The notes: generated by a model from the letters alone, not told the origin. Counted from the stretch's first letter, positions 39,990 to 52,262 are shown. The stretch is 64,000 bases of DNA from Macrostomum hystrix (GCA_950097015.1 CATNEN010000003.1:1674001-1738000); one strand, 5' to 3'. Numbers and translations are program-made.

Positions 39990-40823
39990 TAAAATGTAAT
40001 GTGCTACTAGCTCACTGCCCTGTCAAACGGACATTGTACCTAGCTCGTAGGTATGATATTATATCGGAGAAAACCAACTAATTATAATTACGCTTCTAAA
40101 TTCCGAAATAAAAAATAACTAATTCAAGCCGAATCGAAACATTAGGCTTACGATATAAACTTTTTACCGAAAATTTAATCGCAAAAAAGACGTTTCCTAG
40201 AAAAGTTAACGAAACTTTTTATTAGTTTTTCATTGAAAAAAAATCTGTGAAGATACATATTACTCACTCTACGTATTGCAAGTAGTATGAATAGCGCATT
40301 TAGTTAAGAAAACTATGTTGTTTCACAATAAAATCTGAAAGCTTCTAAACAGACCATTCGTTTAATAATTATCGTTGCAATTGCCTGATCGTATTGCACA
40401 GATTTAAAATGTTTATGTGCGCATCGAAAAAATTGAATCGAAACAAAAAGCCGTTGACAGATATTAACCGCGCTATTCAAAGACTATAAAGCAAAATGTG
40501 CAAAAAAAGACTTTTTAAGTGAAGGGCCTATACACTGGGAGCATATAAAAAGTAGATGAAAAAAAATTCTTTTTAAAAAAGCCGAGTTAAATAAAGTTAT
40601 CACAAAGAGATATGAAGCGATTAAAAAAGACACGATTTAGAATTTAGATTTGTTAAATCTTGTTTTGCAGCTACAAATGTAATAGGCATACACCTAGAAC
40701 AGTTCGTGTCAGATGTACAGCCAGTCGCAATTAATGTAACTATATGTAACCATTAGTGACCATATTTCTCTATACGTTCACGCCTTCTTAGCATCAGCTC
40801 CTAGCTACTGTTAGTAGTCTAAG
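39990..40823. other. AT-rich intergenic region downstream of BBS5
   Basis: No supported feature. Confidence 0.5.
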
Positions 40824-43800
40824 TCAGTCGTCAATAACTTTAGCCTGTTTAGATTGCCTCTGTTGCACCTGCTGGGCTGCAGACGAGGCAGGCTTTGAAT
40901 CGGGCAGTACGGCCCATAAATCCTGCAGATTAAAGCCTTCCTTCACTGACTCGATGGCGACTTCCAGTTCCGCTGAGAATATTGCCTCGCGATCAACAGA
41001 CTTGTCACCGTCGGCGAGGTAGGCCTAGAAAATTCAGTAGAATATTAGGAACTTTGTGTGAGGATGTTATCCACGTATGACTACTTGACTCAGGTGTATT
41101 ATCACAGATCCCTTTGATCTTTAAATAGATAATCACAGATCCCAAGAAGTAGATTAAGTAGAGCCATGAGTAGATTCTTACAGATGACCCATTGGCATTC
41201 CTAACTGACCCACACTGACCCATTAGCATTCCTAACTGACCCACACTGACCAATTAGCATTCCTAGCTGACCCACACTGACCCATTGGCATTCCTAACTG
41301 ACCCACACTGACCCATTGGCATTCCTAACTGACCCACACTGACCCATTAGCATTCCTAACTGACCCACACTGACCAATTAGCATTCCTAGCTGACCCACA
41401 CTGACCCATTGGCATTCCTAGCTGACCCACACTGACCCATTGGCATTCCTAACTGACCCACACTGACCCATTAGCATTCCTAACTGACCCACACTGACCA
41501 ATTAGCATTCCTAGCTGACCCACACTGACCCATTGGCATTCCTAGCTGACCCACACTGACCAATTAGCATTCCTAGCTGACCCACACTGACCCATTGGCA
41601 TTCCTAACTGACCCACACTGACCAATTAGCATTCCTAGCTGACCCACACTGACCCATTGGCATTCCTAACTGACCCACACTGACCAATTAGCATTCCTAG
41701 CTGACCCACACTGACCTATTGGCATTCCTAGCTGACCCACACTGACCAATTAGCATTCCTAGCTGACCCACACTGACCCATTGGGATTCCTATCTGACCC
41801 ACATTTTCTGTCGGCAAAACATTTCACACTGACCGCAAAGACATCCTTCTGCTCGTCGGTGTCGTCCATTTCGAGATCGTCCTGAGCTGATTCAACCGTG
41901 AAGCTGCTACCTCGAGGATCGTCATCGGAGACTCGTTCAAATTCAACGCCGAACACGGGCTCCTTGGAGTACACGTGAAACAGGCTCTGAATCTGCTGCG
42001 CCACTTCTTTCAGTTTGTCGGCCGGATCAACGCGGAAGCCAAGGACATAGCCGCCACTCTAAAAATATTTATATATTAATAAATTAGTTGTCCTGGTATT
42101 AATAGTGCAAAAAACTAGTTAAAAAGTAGGATTATTTGACAGTAGAAAGACCACGGGCTATTTAAAATAATAATTTTTTTCTCAATTCTTTAAAACATTC
42201 AACCAATCGCCATGAAAACCAGAACATCGGTTTCAATTTTCCACTCCATCCGATAAAACAACTTCCTGCAAGATATTCAACGATTATCTGCAACTGCAAT
42301 TCATTGCAACTGTAAGGTAGAAAACAACAGAAGCTATATATAGATCAAATTATACAATAGAAATGACACCAAACTTTGGTGGGCCAAATAATGGACCTGC
42401 AATGAAAAATACCAGTCATTGGCTATGCCTGTATGCCGTGTTTGTCAAGCGAAAAAAGATTGAAATAACCAGACTTGGTTATGCATAAATAAAAACAGAA
42501 GCTTAAAAAAGCAACATAAAGATAAAAACTAATTTGTTAAAAAGAGAACATACGGAAAGTGGAAACAAATTTCAAACATGTTTCACGCATTGCAACCAAA
42601 TGTTGGCATTCGCATAAACTTCTACTCGTATTGTCATACCTTATCATCATTTCGTAGAAACGTCTGAAAGGTGCAATCGAGACAATCAAACTAGCTCGCT
42701 CGTGCTCACAATTTTATCATTTTTATCGCGTTTTAGCTCGTATTTAAACCGCTGACCAACTAACCGTAGATAAACATAAACAAAATCAAGGACCACTAGA
42801 AGAAGAAGGAGGGGACACTTGGATTCTTGGAAAAATCTAACTTGGAAAGGCTGAATTTCACGGAGAAATTATCGCGACAGGAAATTTTGCACGTTTTCAC
42901 GTTCAGTTTAAAATGTTGATAACTTTTTTTGGAACCAGATCCAATGATGTCCTTTTAATATATCTTGCAAAACATGTTGCTTCACAGAACTTTAGATGGC
43001 TTCATTTATGAATAGTTATTCTTCATTTTATTTTCGTTTACTATTATGAACCACAATAGCAGCCAATCAGACATAAAACTAGACTATAGCTTAGACTACA
43101 GATTTTTTAATGAAAAAGTCAGCATATTTCTCGTAATAAACTTATACTTGACTTAAAAATTACTGTAAAACTAGAGTTAGTGTATTTTAGTGTAGTGTAT
43201 TTTATCCGTTAAAAAATCTGCCTTTGATATTTTTTTTCCAAGAAACAAATTGTCCCGACCTTTTTTTTCTAGAGGTCATCCACAAAATTTGCAAGCTGGA
43301 AGTCTGACCTGAGCCATTGTTTCAATGACGATTGCGAGGCCAAATTTTGAGTCGCGAATTCGGACGGATTTCTGAAATGAAATTAAAAGTTGCAATTTAA
43401 ATTTCTGTCATATTTCATATTTGACTTCTGAAAGAGTTCACGCCGCTGCGAAAATCGATGCCAACTTGATTAAATGATCAGAATCTCACCATCTGTAGAT
43501 ACGGCACGCTGATATTGAACGCTTCGTTCATAACGGCGAACCAGACAACTCGAACATTGGAGATACAGAATGCGCCCAGATTGCCCTGATCGGAGCTTAG
43601 ATTCCAGACTCCGGCTATTTCAGAGAGCAGCTCCTCCTGGGGTAGGAGGCGGATTCGCTTGTCCGATACCACAGCACTGCGCAGCTTCAGGTCGCGATAC
43701 AGTCGTGTGGACTCGTACGAGCTGCCGAGGGTGAGTTTGGTTTGCGCTAATCCTTCTACTATTATTTCCGTTTTTTGCTTATCACCGACACCCACCTCCC

Positions 43801-45668
43801 TCCTTCTACGAGTACTACTAAGCCAATCACAGAGCCACGTGCCAAGGACGCGCCCCCAGCACGAATCACGCGCATGATTCGTGCCACTTATGTGACTAGA
43901 GAATGAAGATTACTAATGACCTTGTAAAAATTTTCAGCGTGCCACTTTCTAACTAACTAATAGTAATGCGTGGTATGTGTGCTGTTAATTGCGCCAACCC
44001 TTTTACTATTATTTCCGTTTGTTTGCTTATCACCCACCTCCCTCCTTCTACGAGTACTACAAGCCAATCACAGAGCCACGTGCAACGGACGCGACCCCAG
44101 CACGAATCACGCGCATAATTTGTGCCACTCATGGGACTAGAGAATGAAGATTACTAATGTCATTGTAATAATTTTCAGCGCACCACTTTCTAACTAACTA
44201 ATAGTAAAGCTAGTTTTAAGAAATATTATTTTTTCGATTACTCAGTCTTTCGCTGACCCTGTTTTCTTTGCTTTTCTATATCGCTTTTCTATATCAGTGT
44301 GTCAACTTAGGCCAATTGAGCTCTATACCGTTTCCTGACTTAAGAAAGGTAAGAAATAAAAAAACTTAATGAAATAAACATAGATTAATTAAAGTAATAT
44401 CAACTAACCGATGCACAGACATGACAGAGGCGAATAAACGTGGCGATCCGGGATCCAGGTTGGTGAAGATAAACTCAAACCGAGTCTGGCCTGACTTAGT
44501 CAACACAAAAAGTGCCTCAACATTGCCTTTTAGTTTCTAAAATAAAAAATATAATATTGAGAAATGGATAGTAAATCAAACAGTTTTTTTATACAAAGTA
44601 AAATATTTGCCGAAAACTTACTGAGAATGTTTGTTTAACTGCAATGCTGATGACACAGTTGTATCCAATAGCTGCATATAAATTGGCAGAAGGAAAGCAC
44701 AAATTTGGATACTTTTTATGAATTAAATAGCATAAATAGTTAACTTAATTAAAATGTGAAACTAACATAAGTTAATTCTTGGCATCGTATGAGAGTGCCA
44801 AATAAGTCGTAAATTAGTTATAGCTAGTCGACCTGAAAATAAAATAAACAGGAAAATGCAAAAATGATAATTTGAATATTAAAATAAGAAACATGCAGCT
44901 CCAAATGCATACCTCTGTCGCCATTATTTCCTTTTGTGTCTTCAACAGAATCCAATCTGTCTATGAGTTTTTCACCAGGCCTCAGGTTCATCAACCTAAA
45001 ATGGTGGTGGTAAAAATTATATACAATTTAAGACCACATTGAAATGCTAAAATCTAGTGGTAACAGTTTTTTCAGTAAAAATTCACACTTAGTTGTTTTT
45101 TAACTTTCTAATAAATAGCAAATAAAATATTATGTGCCTGAACCAAACCTAAATATATCTACACTACACATTAAATACGTCCATTCTCAATGAAATTCAT
45201 AAAATTATACTAGTAAAAAGTAAAAATAAATTGCAAGTAAATAGAATCTAATTTTAGCAAAATATAATATTTTTGTTCAAAAATTCTAGTTTTAAAGATA
45301 ATGCTTTGAAACTTAAGCTTATGCTTCTAGTTCCTCAAAAAAGTTTATTGTTGTGATGCACATAAAACTTTAAGTTACACTCAAACAGGAAAATCAACTA
45401 ATATATAAATGTAATACTTTATCAAAAGATGAAGTACAAGCATTAATTTAGTGCAAGAATCGTAATGATCTTACTAATGGGAGAGGGGCTTCTGCACGCC
45501 TCAATTCAAAAGTGACTGTATTGTACAAGCGCCAGAATTCGCATTAAGTCCTGAAAACTTACAACTGAAAACGAATCGCTTGTATACTTTATCAAAGAAC
45601 ATAACAGTGAACACTTACTTTGGGTCGACATCGAATCTAATATCTCTATCTTGCCAGAGATACTCCAT
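40824..45668 (-). CDS. BBS5: BBS5, BBSome subunit
   Basis: Nine minus-strand exons: 45668-45619, 44995-44913, 44832-44767, 44671-44622, 44536-44409, 43721-43490, 43371-43309, 42058-41834, 41024-40824. All phases fit and give 365 residues (human about 341). The start reads [16 protein letters not shown]. Signature segments: [82 protein letters not shown] and [15 protein letters not shown]5 is the PH-like, phosphoinositide-binding subunit of the BBSome, which sorts membrane proteins into cilia. The C-terminus runs about 20 residues past the usual end as a Ser/Ala/Gln-rich tail. Complete and apparently functional. Confidence 0.96.
41183..41798 (+). repeat. 30-bp minisatellite in BBS5 last intron
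   Basis: About 20 copies of a 30-bp unit containing cattggcattcctaactg then acccacactgac. Two main variants (cattggcatt and caattagcatt) alternate in a near-regular pattern. Confidence 0.95.
43738..44217. repeat. Two-copy tandem duplication of about 245 bp in BBS5 intron
   Basis: Copies at about 43738-43975 and 43982-44217 share long runs such as ctactattatttccgtt, tccctccttctacgagtact and gagaatgaagattactaatg, with point changes and small indels. The first copy abuts the acceptor of exon 43721-43490. Confidence 0.88.
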
Positions 45669-46597
45669 TTCTGCACACTCTCTTATAATATCAGTTGATT
45701 ATGCGCACTCAGAGATAAAATTTGACCCAAAGCAGTGCCAATCCCTAATTAATACGTGATAAAATACCTAAGAAGCGTTTAATCTAAAAGTCGGCATGAA
45801 GCATGGCTATTTACTTATAAAGACATGCTTCGCGAAAAAATTATTACTATTACTATTTATTGTTTTTACTTAAGGGAGACACAGAAGAATTTCTTTGTAC
45901 AGCTTTAAATCAGTGTACAAGCTTTGTTATAACTGCTTACTACAGAAATGCCTAAAGCCCACATTTAATCTGAACGACATATATAGCTAAAAAGCAGTTT
46001 AAGCTAGCTGTAACACTTTTATCATGTGATTTTATTAGTTAAATGTAAATCAGCATACCTTAAATAATTCCTTTTCATATACCTTTAATTAACTGTTCAT
46101 TAAAATTTTTGCTACAATCTATACGATTTCGTATCTCCGATTCCAATTTCAACCGTTCAATGAAAAAACTGAAATGTTCATTGTACCTGCATATTATATG
46201 TTGGCGATTTCAGTTCATAAAATACAACTACATATCTTTTATGCGTAAGCTCAATATCAAATTCCTGTATTTTAGTAATAATAAAATATACGACGATCGA
46301 GATCTGCTGCTTTCTCGCCAAAAGCGCAAGCGCTTTAAATGATTTTTATCATTTATATCAGTCTGATATTTTCATATGTACTTTCGAAACAAAAAACTGT
46401 CGCGTCACTTTTAGAGAGAAGAAAGCATTCCCGTTGGCCGTTTTTTCTCTACATAATTTTTTTGTTAAACAGTGGTGCGAAAATACAAGTTATATTGAAA
46501 AAAGCAATGACATAGATGCGACATATAGAAGTATGTGCCCACTGTTTGTTGAAAAGCATCTAAAGTAAATCTGATGTGTAAAAAATCCGCCCGAAAT
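45669..46597. other. Intergenic region between BBS5 and kinase
   Basis: AT-rich. Probably holds the BBS5 promoter and kinase 3' flank. No supported gene. Confidence 0.5.
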
Positions 46598-47108
46598 TTA
46601 ACCTTCGTCACCCTTCTCTAAATATAGCTTTTTTACGTGCAAACTCTGCGGCGGTGGCTCGTGCTCCAGCTGGCTCCAGCTGATGTCGGCAAAGTAGGCG
46701 GCTCGCATGGCCTCCTTGATGGACGCTCTTTGGCAAGGGTCGCGTCTAAGCAAATTTCGCAGCAGCTTTTTTAGAAATTCGTCATGCGGCTTCTGCAACT
46801 GGCAGGCTTTGCACAGGTGAAAACGCCAGGTGGGAGCTGTGGAGTTTTGAAATTTGCTCCACATGTGCGTACTGGACGGAATGCAGATCTCGCTGACAAA
46901 GAAGCCAAAAAGCCAGGAGTCGATCCTGTGGATTTGAGTTTGAGTTTTTGAGTTTTGAATTTATAATCCAAAAAAGATAATTTAATATTTTTTTAAATCA
47001 AATTGATCTGAATATCTAAATAATCAATAAATAAAACTAACTATAGTCAATCAACGAATCAGAAAACAAAAAAATCATTCAATCAATAAAAATCAACAAT
47101 TAACCCAG

Positions 47109-47139
<31 letters not shown>

Positions 47140-49054
47140 CTACTAATCAATGAACCACTAATCCATCAATCGGTATAAATTATCACTAAAAACTTCCTTA
47201 GGTAGAATTCATTTATCATAATCAATTACGGATGATTAAAAAATTCACTCAAACTCACTTGAAATCGTTGGTTCCCGCTCCCAGAACCAAGCACTCGGGC
47301 GGATAATACTGCATGGTGGTCACTCGCTTATTAGGAAAGTAAGCTTCACGACTGGTTTTGCATTCCACAGCCAGGCCAAAGTCTGCCAGCTGCGGTGTGC
47401 CGCGGTGATCAATCAGCACGTTGTCGGCCTTGATGTCCTTGTGACAGATGCCAATCCTGTGCAACCTGTGTATTGCGCTGAGCACACAAGCTGAGTAGTA
47501 CTTGATGAGGTCGCATGGAAATTTACCAATCTCACGCTTAATCACCTGGTTAGAGATTAGAGTGGGTTGGCTTGCAAATTACTACTCACTCAATTACTCA
47601 CTCACTCACTCACTCACTCACTCACTCACTCACTCACTCACTCACTCACTCACTCACTCACTCACTCACTCACTCACTCACTCACTCACTCACTCACTCA
47701 CTCACTCACTCACTCACTCACTCACTCACTCACTCACTCACTCACTCACTCACTCACTCACTCACTCACTCACTCACTCACTCACTCACTCACTCACTTA
47801 CTCACTCACCTTCAGTGACGAGTGCTTGGCCTTGTACATAACGGACACAAAGAATTTGGCAGTTATGTAATAGACCAACAAGTCTGAGATAAATCGGGAC
47901 TCTCTTTGAGCAGCAATCTGCAAGTTGGCCTTCAGTTGGTAGCGCTCAATTCTATGGCGACAGGCGCTGTGTAGGCAGACCTTCATAGCCAAGCTGGACG
48001 AGTGCTGACGACGGCGAACAAACAGAACGAAACCCTGGCCTGCGATCAATGTTTATCGTTTGTTGGGATCATTTAGGAGCCTAGGATTTACTAGTAGAGA
48101 CATTTTTCGATAATTTAGGAGCCGCATCTTATATACGTTTTGTTTATTCTTATAAAAGTCCTTAGCGGGGAGTCACTGGCAGAGCGTTTAACGCGTTGCC
48201 TCTCTAAGCCAAGGTCCCTAAGTTCGATTCCGCGGCGAGGCCACATTCGTTTGAGAGAAGGCTTGGGGGCTTGACGTGCAATTTTACGCCCTTGAGGGCC
48301 AACCTCCAAGGCACAGTGAGAGCGTACACTGCCTGAAGATAAGAAAGTCAGGACAGATGTACACACCTGTGTGAGCGTGTGCCTGCGTACAGTATCTGTG
48401 TGCAGCGTGTGGGCTCAGGAGTAAGCGAAATGGACAGAGTTGCCTCCTCGCTGGCTGCGGGTCTAGTGTCGCCAGCGCCCTCATGCAATAATTATTACTA
48501 TTAACGTCCCAAGCTTATGAATGAAATTTTACCAGGCATTGTTTCTTACCTCCAACAAAAATCCGTCTGTCCTTGCGTTGCAGCACGTACTCGTTCATGA
48601 ACCATTTCTTGGATCCCTCAGAGAATCTGACACTGTCTTTAGTGACTTCGCTAAATAGATCGGCGATATTCAAACTGGTGACGAGTTTCATAAACTCTTT
48701 TTTATCCAGATTTTCCCAATCGATGCCGAGCTGGTTGTGATTGTTTAAGTTGCAGCGTCTTCGACCTGGTAGAGTCGCAACTGTTGTCTTCTTCTTTGGT
48801 TTGCGTTTCAGCCTCTCAACCGGATGTCTCGACGCATGCAACTTCCTGTGGTTGCAGTCGAGGCAAACGCTTGCAACATTGCAGAAACAATCAAAATTTG
48901 TGTACGAACGGACATTGGAGTGCAAATCGTCCGACGATAGCAGACTGGAAGACGAACGAGAATGTCCAAGTTGATAGGGACGAAAATTGCTCACAAGATC
49001 GTCAACGTTGCTGCCTTCGCTGAGATAGTCGCTGAGCAGTGCACTCGACTCCAT
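46598..49054 (-). CDS. Divergent Ser/Thr protein kinase (AGC-like)
   Basis: Minus-strand exons 49054-48550, 48039-47810, 47545-47259 and 46925-46598 join in phase to 449 residues. A 165-residue N-terminal part (Ser-rich, then a basic RLKRKPKKKT stretch) has no domain I recognise. The kinase domain starts near residue 167: glycine loop GGQGFVLFV, Lys in LAMKVCL, catalytic loop HKDIKADNVLI, DFG in LADFGLAVE, PPE for APE (YYPPECLV), then KIDSWLFGFFVSEI. Catalytic Lys, Asp, Asn and DFG are kept. The third Gly of the loop is replaced. The PPPQSL tail after the kinase core resembles an AGC-kinase tail. I cannot name the orthologue or substrate. Confidence 0.8.
47100..47140 (+). repeat. aatc microsatellite
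   Basis: About nine aatc units within the kinase intron 46926-47258. Confidence 0.8.
47585..47810 (-). repeat. GTGA tetranucleotide repeat forming most of a kinase intron
   Basis: About 52 tandem TCAC units on the plus strand, GTGA on the transcript. It fills nearly all of the 264-bp intron 47809-47546 and includes its 5' splice site. Confidence 0.97.
48165..48480 (+). mobile_element. tRNA-derived SINE, family B
   Basis: Full copy in forward orientation: ctggcagagcg (A box), aagttcgattcc (B box), body with gtacacacctgtgtgagcgt, and tail gctgcgggtctagtgtcgcc. Located in kinase intron 1. Confidence 0.85.
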
Positions 49055-49576
49055 GAATGAAGTAGCTTTTGAGCTTTCTCTGACGATGATTGCCTTGTGA
49101 CAGTTAATGCTTATGCGATCAATTGTGTCATGTCTAGTTGAAAATTAACAATTGAAAAAAATGATAGACTTTTTTCAATTCGTCTAAACGAAAAAAAACT
49201 ACACAGATAATTAATCAGACTTTGGTATCGATGGTTTCGTCTTACTAATCTGGGCTCGCCGTTTCACTGCTCAGTCAAGGCGAGTGTTTCAACAAAAATT
49301 TTGTTGGCCACACTTTTTGGCCATAGACAGTGAAGCATTATAGACAAACTGTCGACAAGGAATGGCTTGAAGGTCAAATTTTTTTTTCTTTTCTTAGGAT
49401 TTGTTTCATTTTTTTGCCAATTTTTAATTTTGTATTTAAAAATGGATGCAAAACATATACATTACAGGTAGGGACCAGCAGAACTATTAGAAAGATGATT
49501 GAAGTTGCAATTTTTTTAAAAGCATGGACCCAATTCTTTGCTAAAAATGCATTCGGGATTTCACGTGAGCATCATT

Positions 49577-49775
49577 TGGTGACACTGGACCCGCAGCCTG
49601 TGAGGAGGCAATTCTGCCCATTTCGCTGACTACTGACCAGAGCACACACGCACACAGATACCATACGCAGGCACACTCTCACACAGGTGTGTACATCTGC
49701 CCTGGCTTTCTCGTCGTCAGGCAGTGTACACTCTCACTAGGAGGTTTGGCCCTTAAGGGCCCTCAAGGGCGTCCC
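49577..49775 (-). mobile_element. Headless SINE family B copy in left arm
   Basis: Carries ggtgacactggacccgcagc and the body up to agggcgtccccaatt but lacks the tRNA head. Duplicated with the arm (compare 55950-56145). Confidence 0.75.
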
Positions 49776-50031
49776 CAATTAAAGATGTTTGTCACCGAAG
49801 TTTATATTCGAAGGGAAACTATAAAATGTAGGCTCGCTAAAAAATCAAGCAATGAATTGAAAGAGTGCTAATTTTAAAGCGTTTTCCCATTGTAATAATC
49901 GCTCGAATTCGAAGTGTATTTTTCAAGTATTATTTTTTTCTACGGCTACAGGTACGTCGAGTATTAAAAGATCAGGTCGGGGGGCGGAGTCCAGTCCGGT
50001 TGTCCTTGTTAGCCTCAGCTGTAGGCGGGGC

Positions 50032-50292
50032 CTACTTGCCAGAGATGTGCTTGTAGACCCTGTAGGCCGTCTTGGCGGCGCGAAGCACGTGCCCCCACCT
50101 GATGCGGCGCAGACGGATGAACTTCTTCTGCAGCTCGGCGGCCTTCTCCTCCGACATGTTCGACTCGTCCATGTCAGCCAGGGCCTCCAGCGCCGCCAGC
50201 GACTCGGTTTCCTCCTCCGACAGCTCCTGGCTGGGCCTGGCGACTGCCAGAGCTGCGCACAGCAGGAGTCCGAGAGCAAACTGCCACTTCAT
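50032..50292 (-). CDS. Secreted cationic peptide precursor, copy 1 (probable antimicrobial peptide)
   Basis: Single-exon, 86 residues. Signal peptide MKWQFALGLLLCAALAVA, then an acidic pro-region (about residues 19-57, rich in Glu and Asp), then a basic C-terminal peptide from about FIRLRR after a KK pair. The C-terminal part carries about nine Arg/Lys with alternating hydrophobics, fits an amphipathic helix, and ends SGK, a likely C-terminal amidation site. The layout (signal, acidic pro-piece, cationic amidated helix) is usual for antimicrobial peptides; the function is inferred. It lacks two codons present in copy 2 (RIRW against RIRVRW). A TATA box lies upstream at 50381-50387. Confidence 0.88.
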   Translation of the reverse strand: MKWQFALGLLLCAALAVARPSQELSEEETESLAALEALADMDESNMSEEKAAELQKKFIRLRRIRWGHVLRAAKTAYRVYKHISGK

Positions 50293-50380
50293 GTCTGTGC
50301 TGCTGTTGCTTGATGAAGCAGGTAGAGAAGCTGAGAGTTAGCTTTGGCTTGGAGCTCTACTCAGCATTTAGAGACCTCTG

Positions 50381-50387
50381 ATTTATA
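50381..50387 (-). promoter_or_regulatory. TATA box of peptide gene copy 1
   Basis: tataaat on the minus strand, about 90 bases before the ATG, in a block conserved with the other copy (gattccgagtgtataaatca). Confidence 0.75.
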
Positions 50388-50459
50388 CACTCGGAATCGG
50401 CACGTTTTTCCGGTCAGCGGAATGCAGGCTCCAAATTACCACCTTCCACGTGCGTTCTC

Positions 50460-51085
50460 AAGTGCTTCGCACTGAGTTGCGCTGGTGATATTTTGTGTCT
50501 GAGTTCGCTTAGAAGGTCAATATCCATGCATTGAGCCATTTAGGAGCCAACCCTGCATCTTCAAATGCAATAAACTGCTTTGCGGCGGTGAGTCTATTCT
50601 CAAGTTCGCCCAGTCCTTCCAGAGTTCAAGCTCAGTAGCAATTGTAGAGAACAATAGGCCATTATCTTCAATATTTTCGGGCCAAGCTGTTTCTGAATTG
50701 CAGTTGATGGTTTTTTCAGAAAGTTTTTTGTCTCTTGCTGGATGCTTAACTCACCTTCACCTTGCCTCCACATTCACCTTATGAGATGCTTGGTGACATA
50801 CAAGTTTGGCTTGAGTCGAATTCAGTTAATCTGATTTTTTGCCAGTTTAAAATGTAACATTTCAAACGATGCAACTTTTGCTTTTAGTACATTGTTGCTT
50901 AGTATTGCTAATTGATATGCAGTGAATTGGCGGACAGACACTTGACGAGCCATTAATTCCCCATTTAGGATAAAAAAGTCACGTTTTAAGCTCTGAGAAA
51001 AAATCAAAAATATGATTATCATATGCTGTGTTCTTAATACATTTTTTATCTCCTAGATAAAAGCATACTACTATATTTAGTAAAT
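50460..51085. other. Spacer within the peptide locus
   Basis: No supported gene; unique AT-rich sequence between the left arm and the mariner element. Confidence 0.5.
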
Positions 51086-51088
51086 ATA

Positions 51089-51814
51089 CGAGGTGTGGTC
51101 AAGTTCAAGTGAGACAGTCTCGGCAGCCTCGTTATTAAACACTTTAGAGGAAAGCAGATGATTTATTCTGTCAGAGCATGAATTTTAACATACTATTAGC
51201 AAAACTTCAGTTAAAAAAACTAGCAAAAACTGTACGCTTTCTCATTGAACAAAAGTACAGGGCGAGAGACCCAAAAATGGGGTACTATTGCCCAGAAATA
51301 TTGGATGTTCTTGTCGCTTCTTCAATTTTCTAAATGTCAACGTCAGAAAAGGCCTCATCTTCGTCCTCTGCTATCTTCGAGCCCTTCTCGACGTAGTTGC
51401 CCTTCATCTCGACACACTTCTTGAGCCGCTCGATCCACTTGTCAAAGGCTGAGGCGAAGGCACCTGGCGAAAGGCGGCTGCAGGCTCGCTCCCACTCCAC
51501 CTTGACGGTGTCTCCACTGATGGAGACGCCCCCAGCTCCCCCTTGATCGTTGGGAAGAGGAAATAGTCAGCTGGCGCCAGGTCTGGGGAGTAGGGAGGAT
51601 GAGGGACAACCTGGACAACCTGTGCCATTTTTTTGGTTCTTGTGGCTGATGCACTCTATCAAGTTGTAGCTAAGGCAGAAGTCGATGAAAAAATCTGATT
51701 TTTTGTCACTGATTGTCTATTTGTCTAGCTAAAATATGAAACACTTGCGAAGATGATCGGGTGGGATTTACCATAGATATTGCGTTTGTCTCACTTGAAC
51801 TTGACCGCACCTCT
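51089..51814 (-). mobile_element. Internally deleted mariner element
   Basis: Flanked by TA. Terminal inverted repeats of about 28 bp: left gaggtgtggtcaagttcaag, right (complement) gaggtgcggtcaagttcaag. At 726 bp it is too short for an autonomous mariner. It retains the 3' part of a transposase on the minus strand. Confidence 0.9.
51350..51720 (-). pseudogene. mariner transposase remnant
   Basis: Minus strand reads PHPPYSPDLAPADYFLFP, the mariner signature leading to the last catalytic Asp. After a frameshift it reads AFDKWIERLKKCVEMKGNYV, the usual C-terminal end. The first two thirds of the protein are missing. Confidence 0.88.
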
Positions 51815-51837
51815 TAGTATCTGTGGATAAGTATATA

Positions 51838-51985
51838 ATCTCTCCCGTTTATTCATTTATCTGTGGCCGTCAGAACGACTAAGAACGATTGTTTCTCGGC
51901 CGAGGCGCAGCCTAAGCCAGAGAAACGAGTTTGAAGTCGTTCTGACGGCCATAGAAAAATGAATAAACGGGGGGAGATAGTATTT
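51838..51985. mobile_element. Foldback (MITE-like) element
   Basis: Inverted arms: cccgtttattcattt then ggccgtcagaacgact on the left, and agtcgttctgacggcc then aatgaataaacggg on the right. Between them lies gccgaggcgcagcctaagcc. No coding capacity. Confidence 0.75.
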
Positions 51986-52117
51986 TACCCCAACTTGGCT
52001 CGGTCTTGTGGAAAGAAAGAACTATAGCTCAACAGTCTATGGTTCTGATCGAAACGGTTCCAAATAAATCGTTTCCTCGTCCGGGACGAATAAATATTTG
52101 TTCATCCCGGACAAATA

Positions 52118-52262
52118 AATGGTATATATTCCCCATTTATTCCAGGGCTAGGGTAATAAATGCTTGAGTGCGTCGTTTATTGACCGAGGCGAAGCCTCGG
52201 TCAATAAGCCATGCACGAGTGCATTTATTGCCATAGACACTGGAATAAGTGGGGAATATTAT
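52118..52262. mobile_element. Second foldback element with perfect central hairpin
   Basis: Outer arms tattccccatttattccag and ctggaataagtggggaata; centre ttgaccgaggcgaagcctc plus ggtcaa forms a hairpin. The core ccgaggcg.agcct is shared with the element at 51838-51985. Confidence 0.75.

Larger units (their letters stand above)
49375..50450 (-). repeat. Left arm of large inverted duplication
   Basis: The reverse complement of this 1.1 kb block matches 55265-56349 almost throughout: flank, TATA region, the small peptide gene, its 3' flank and a headless SINE. Point differences and small indels show that the arms have diverged. Confidence 0.93.

Noticed and set aside
50047-50341. Opposite-strand and shifted frames over the peptide genes
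   Set aside because: The signal peptide, pro-region and amidation signal exist only in the minus frame 50292-50032 and its mirror 55427-55693; the other frames are GC-rich shadows.
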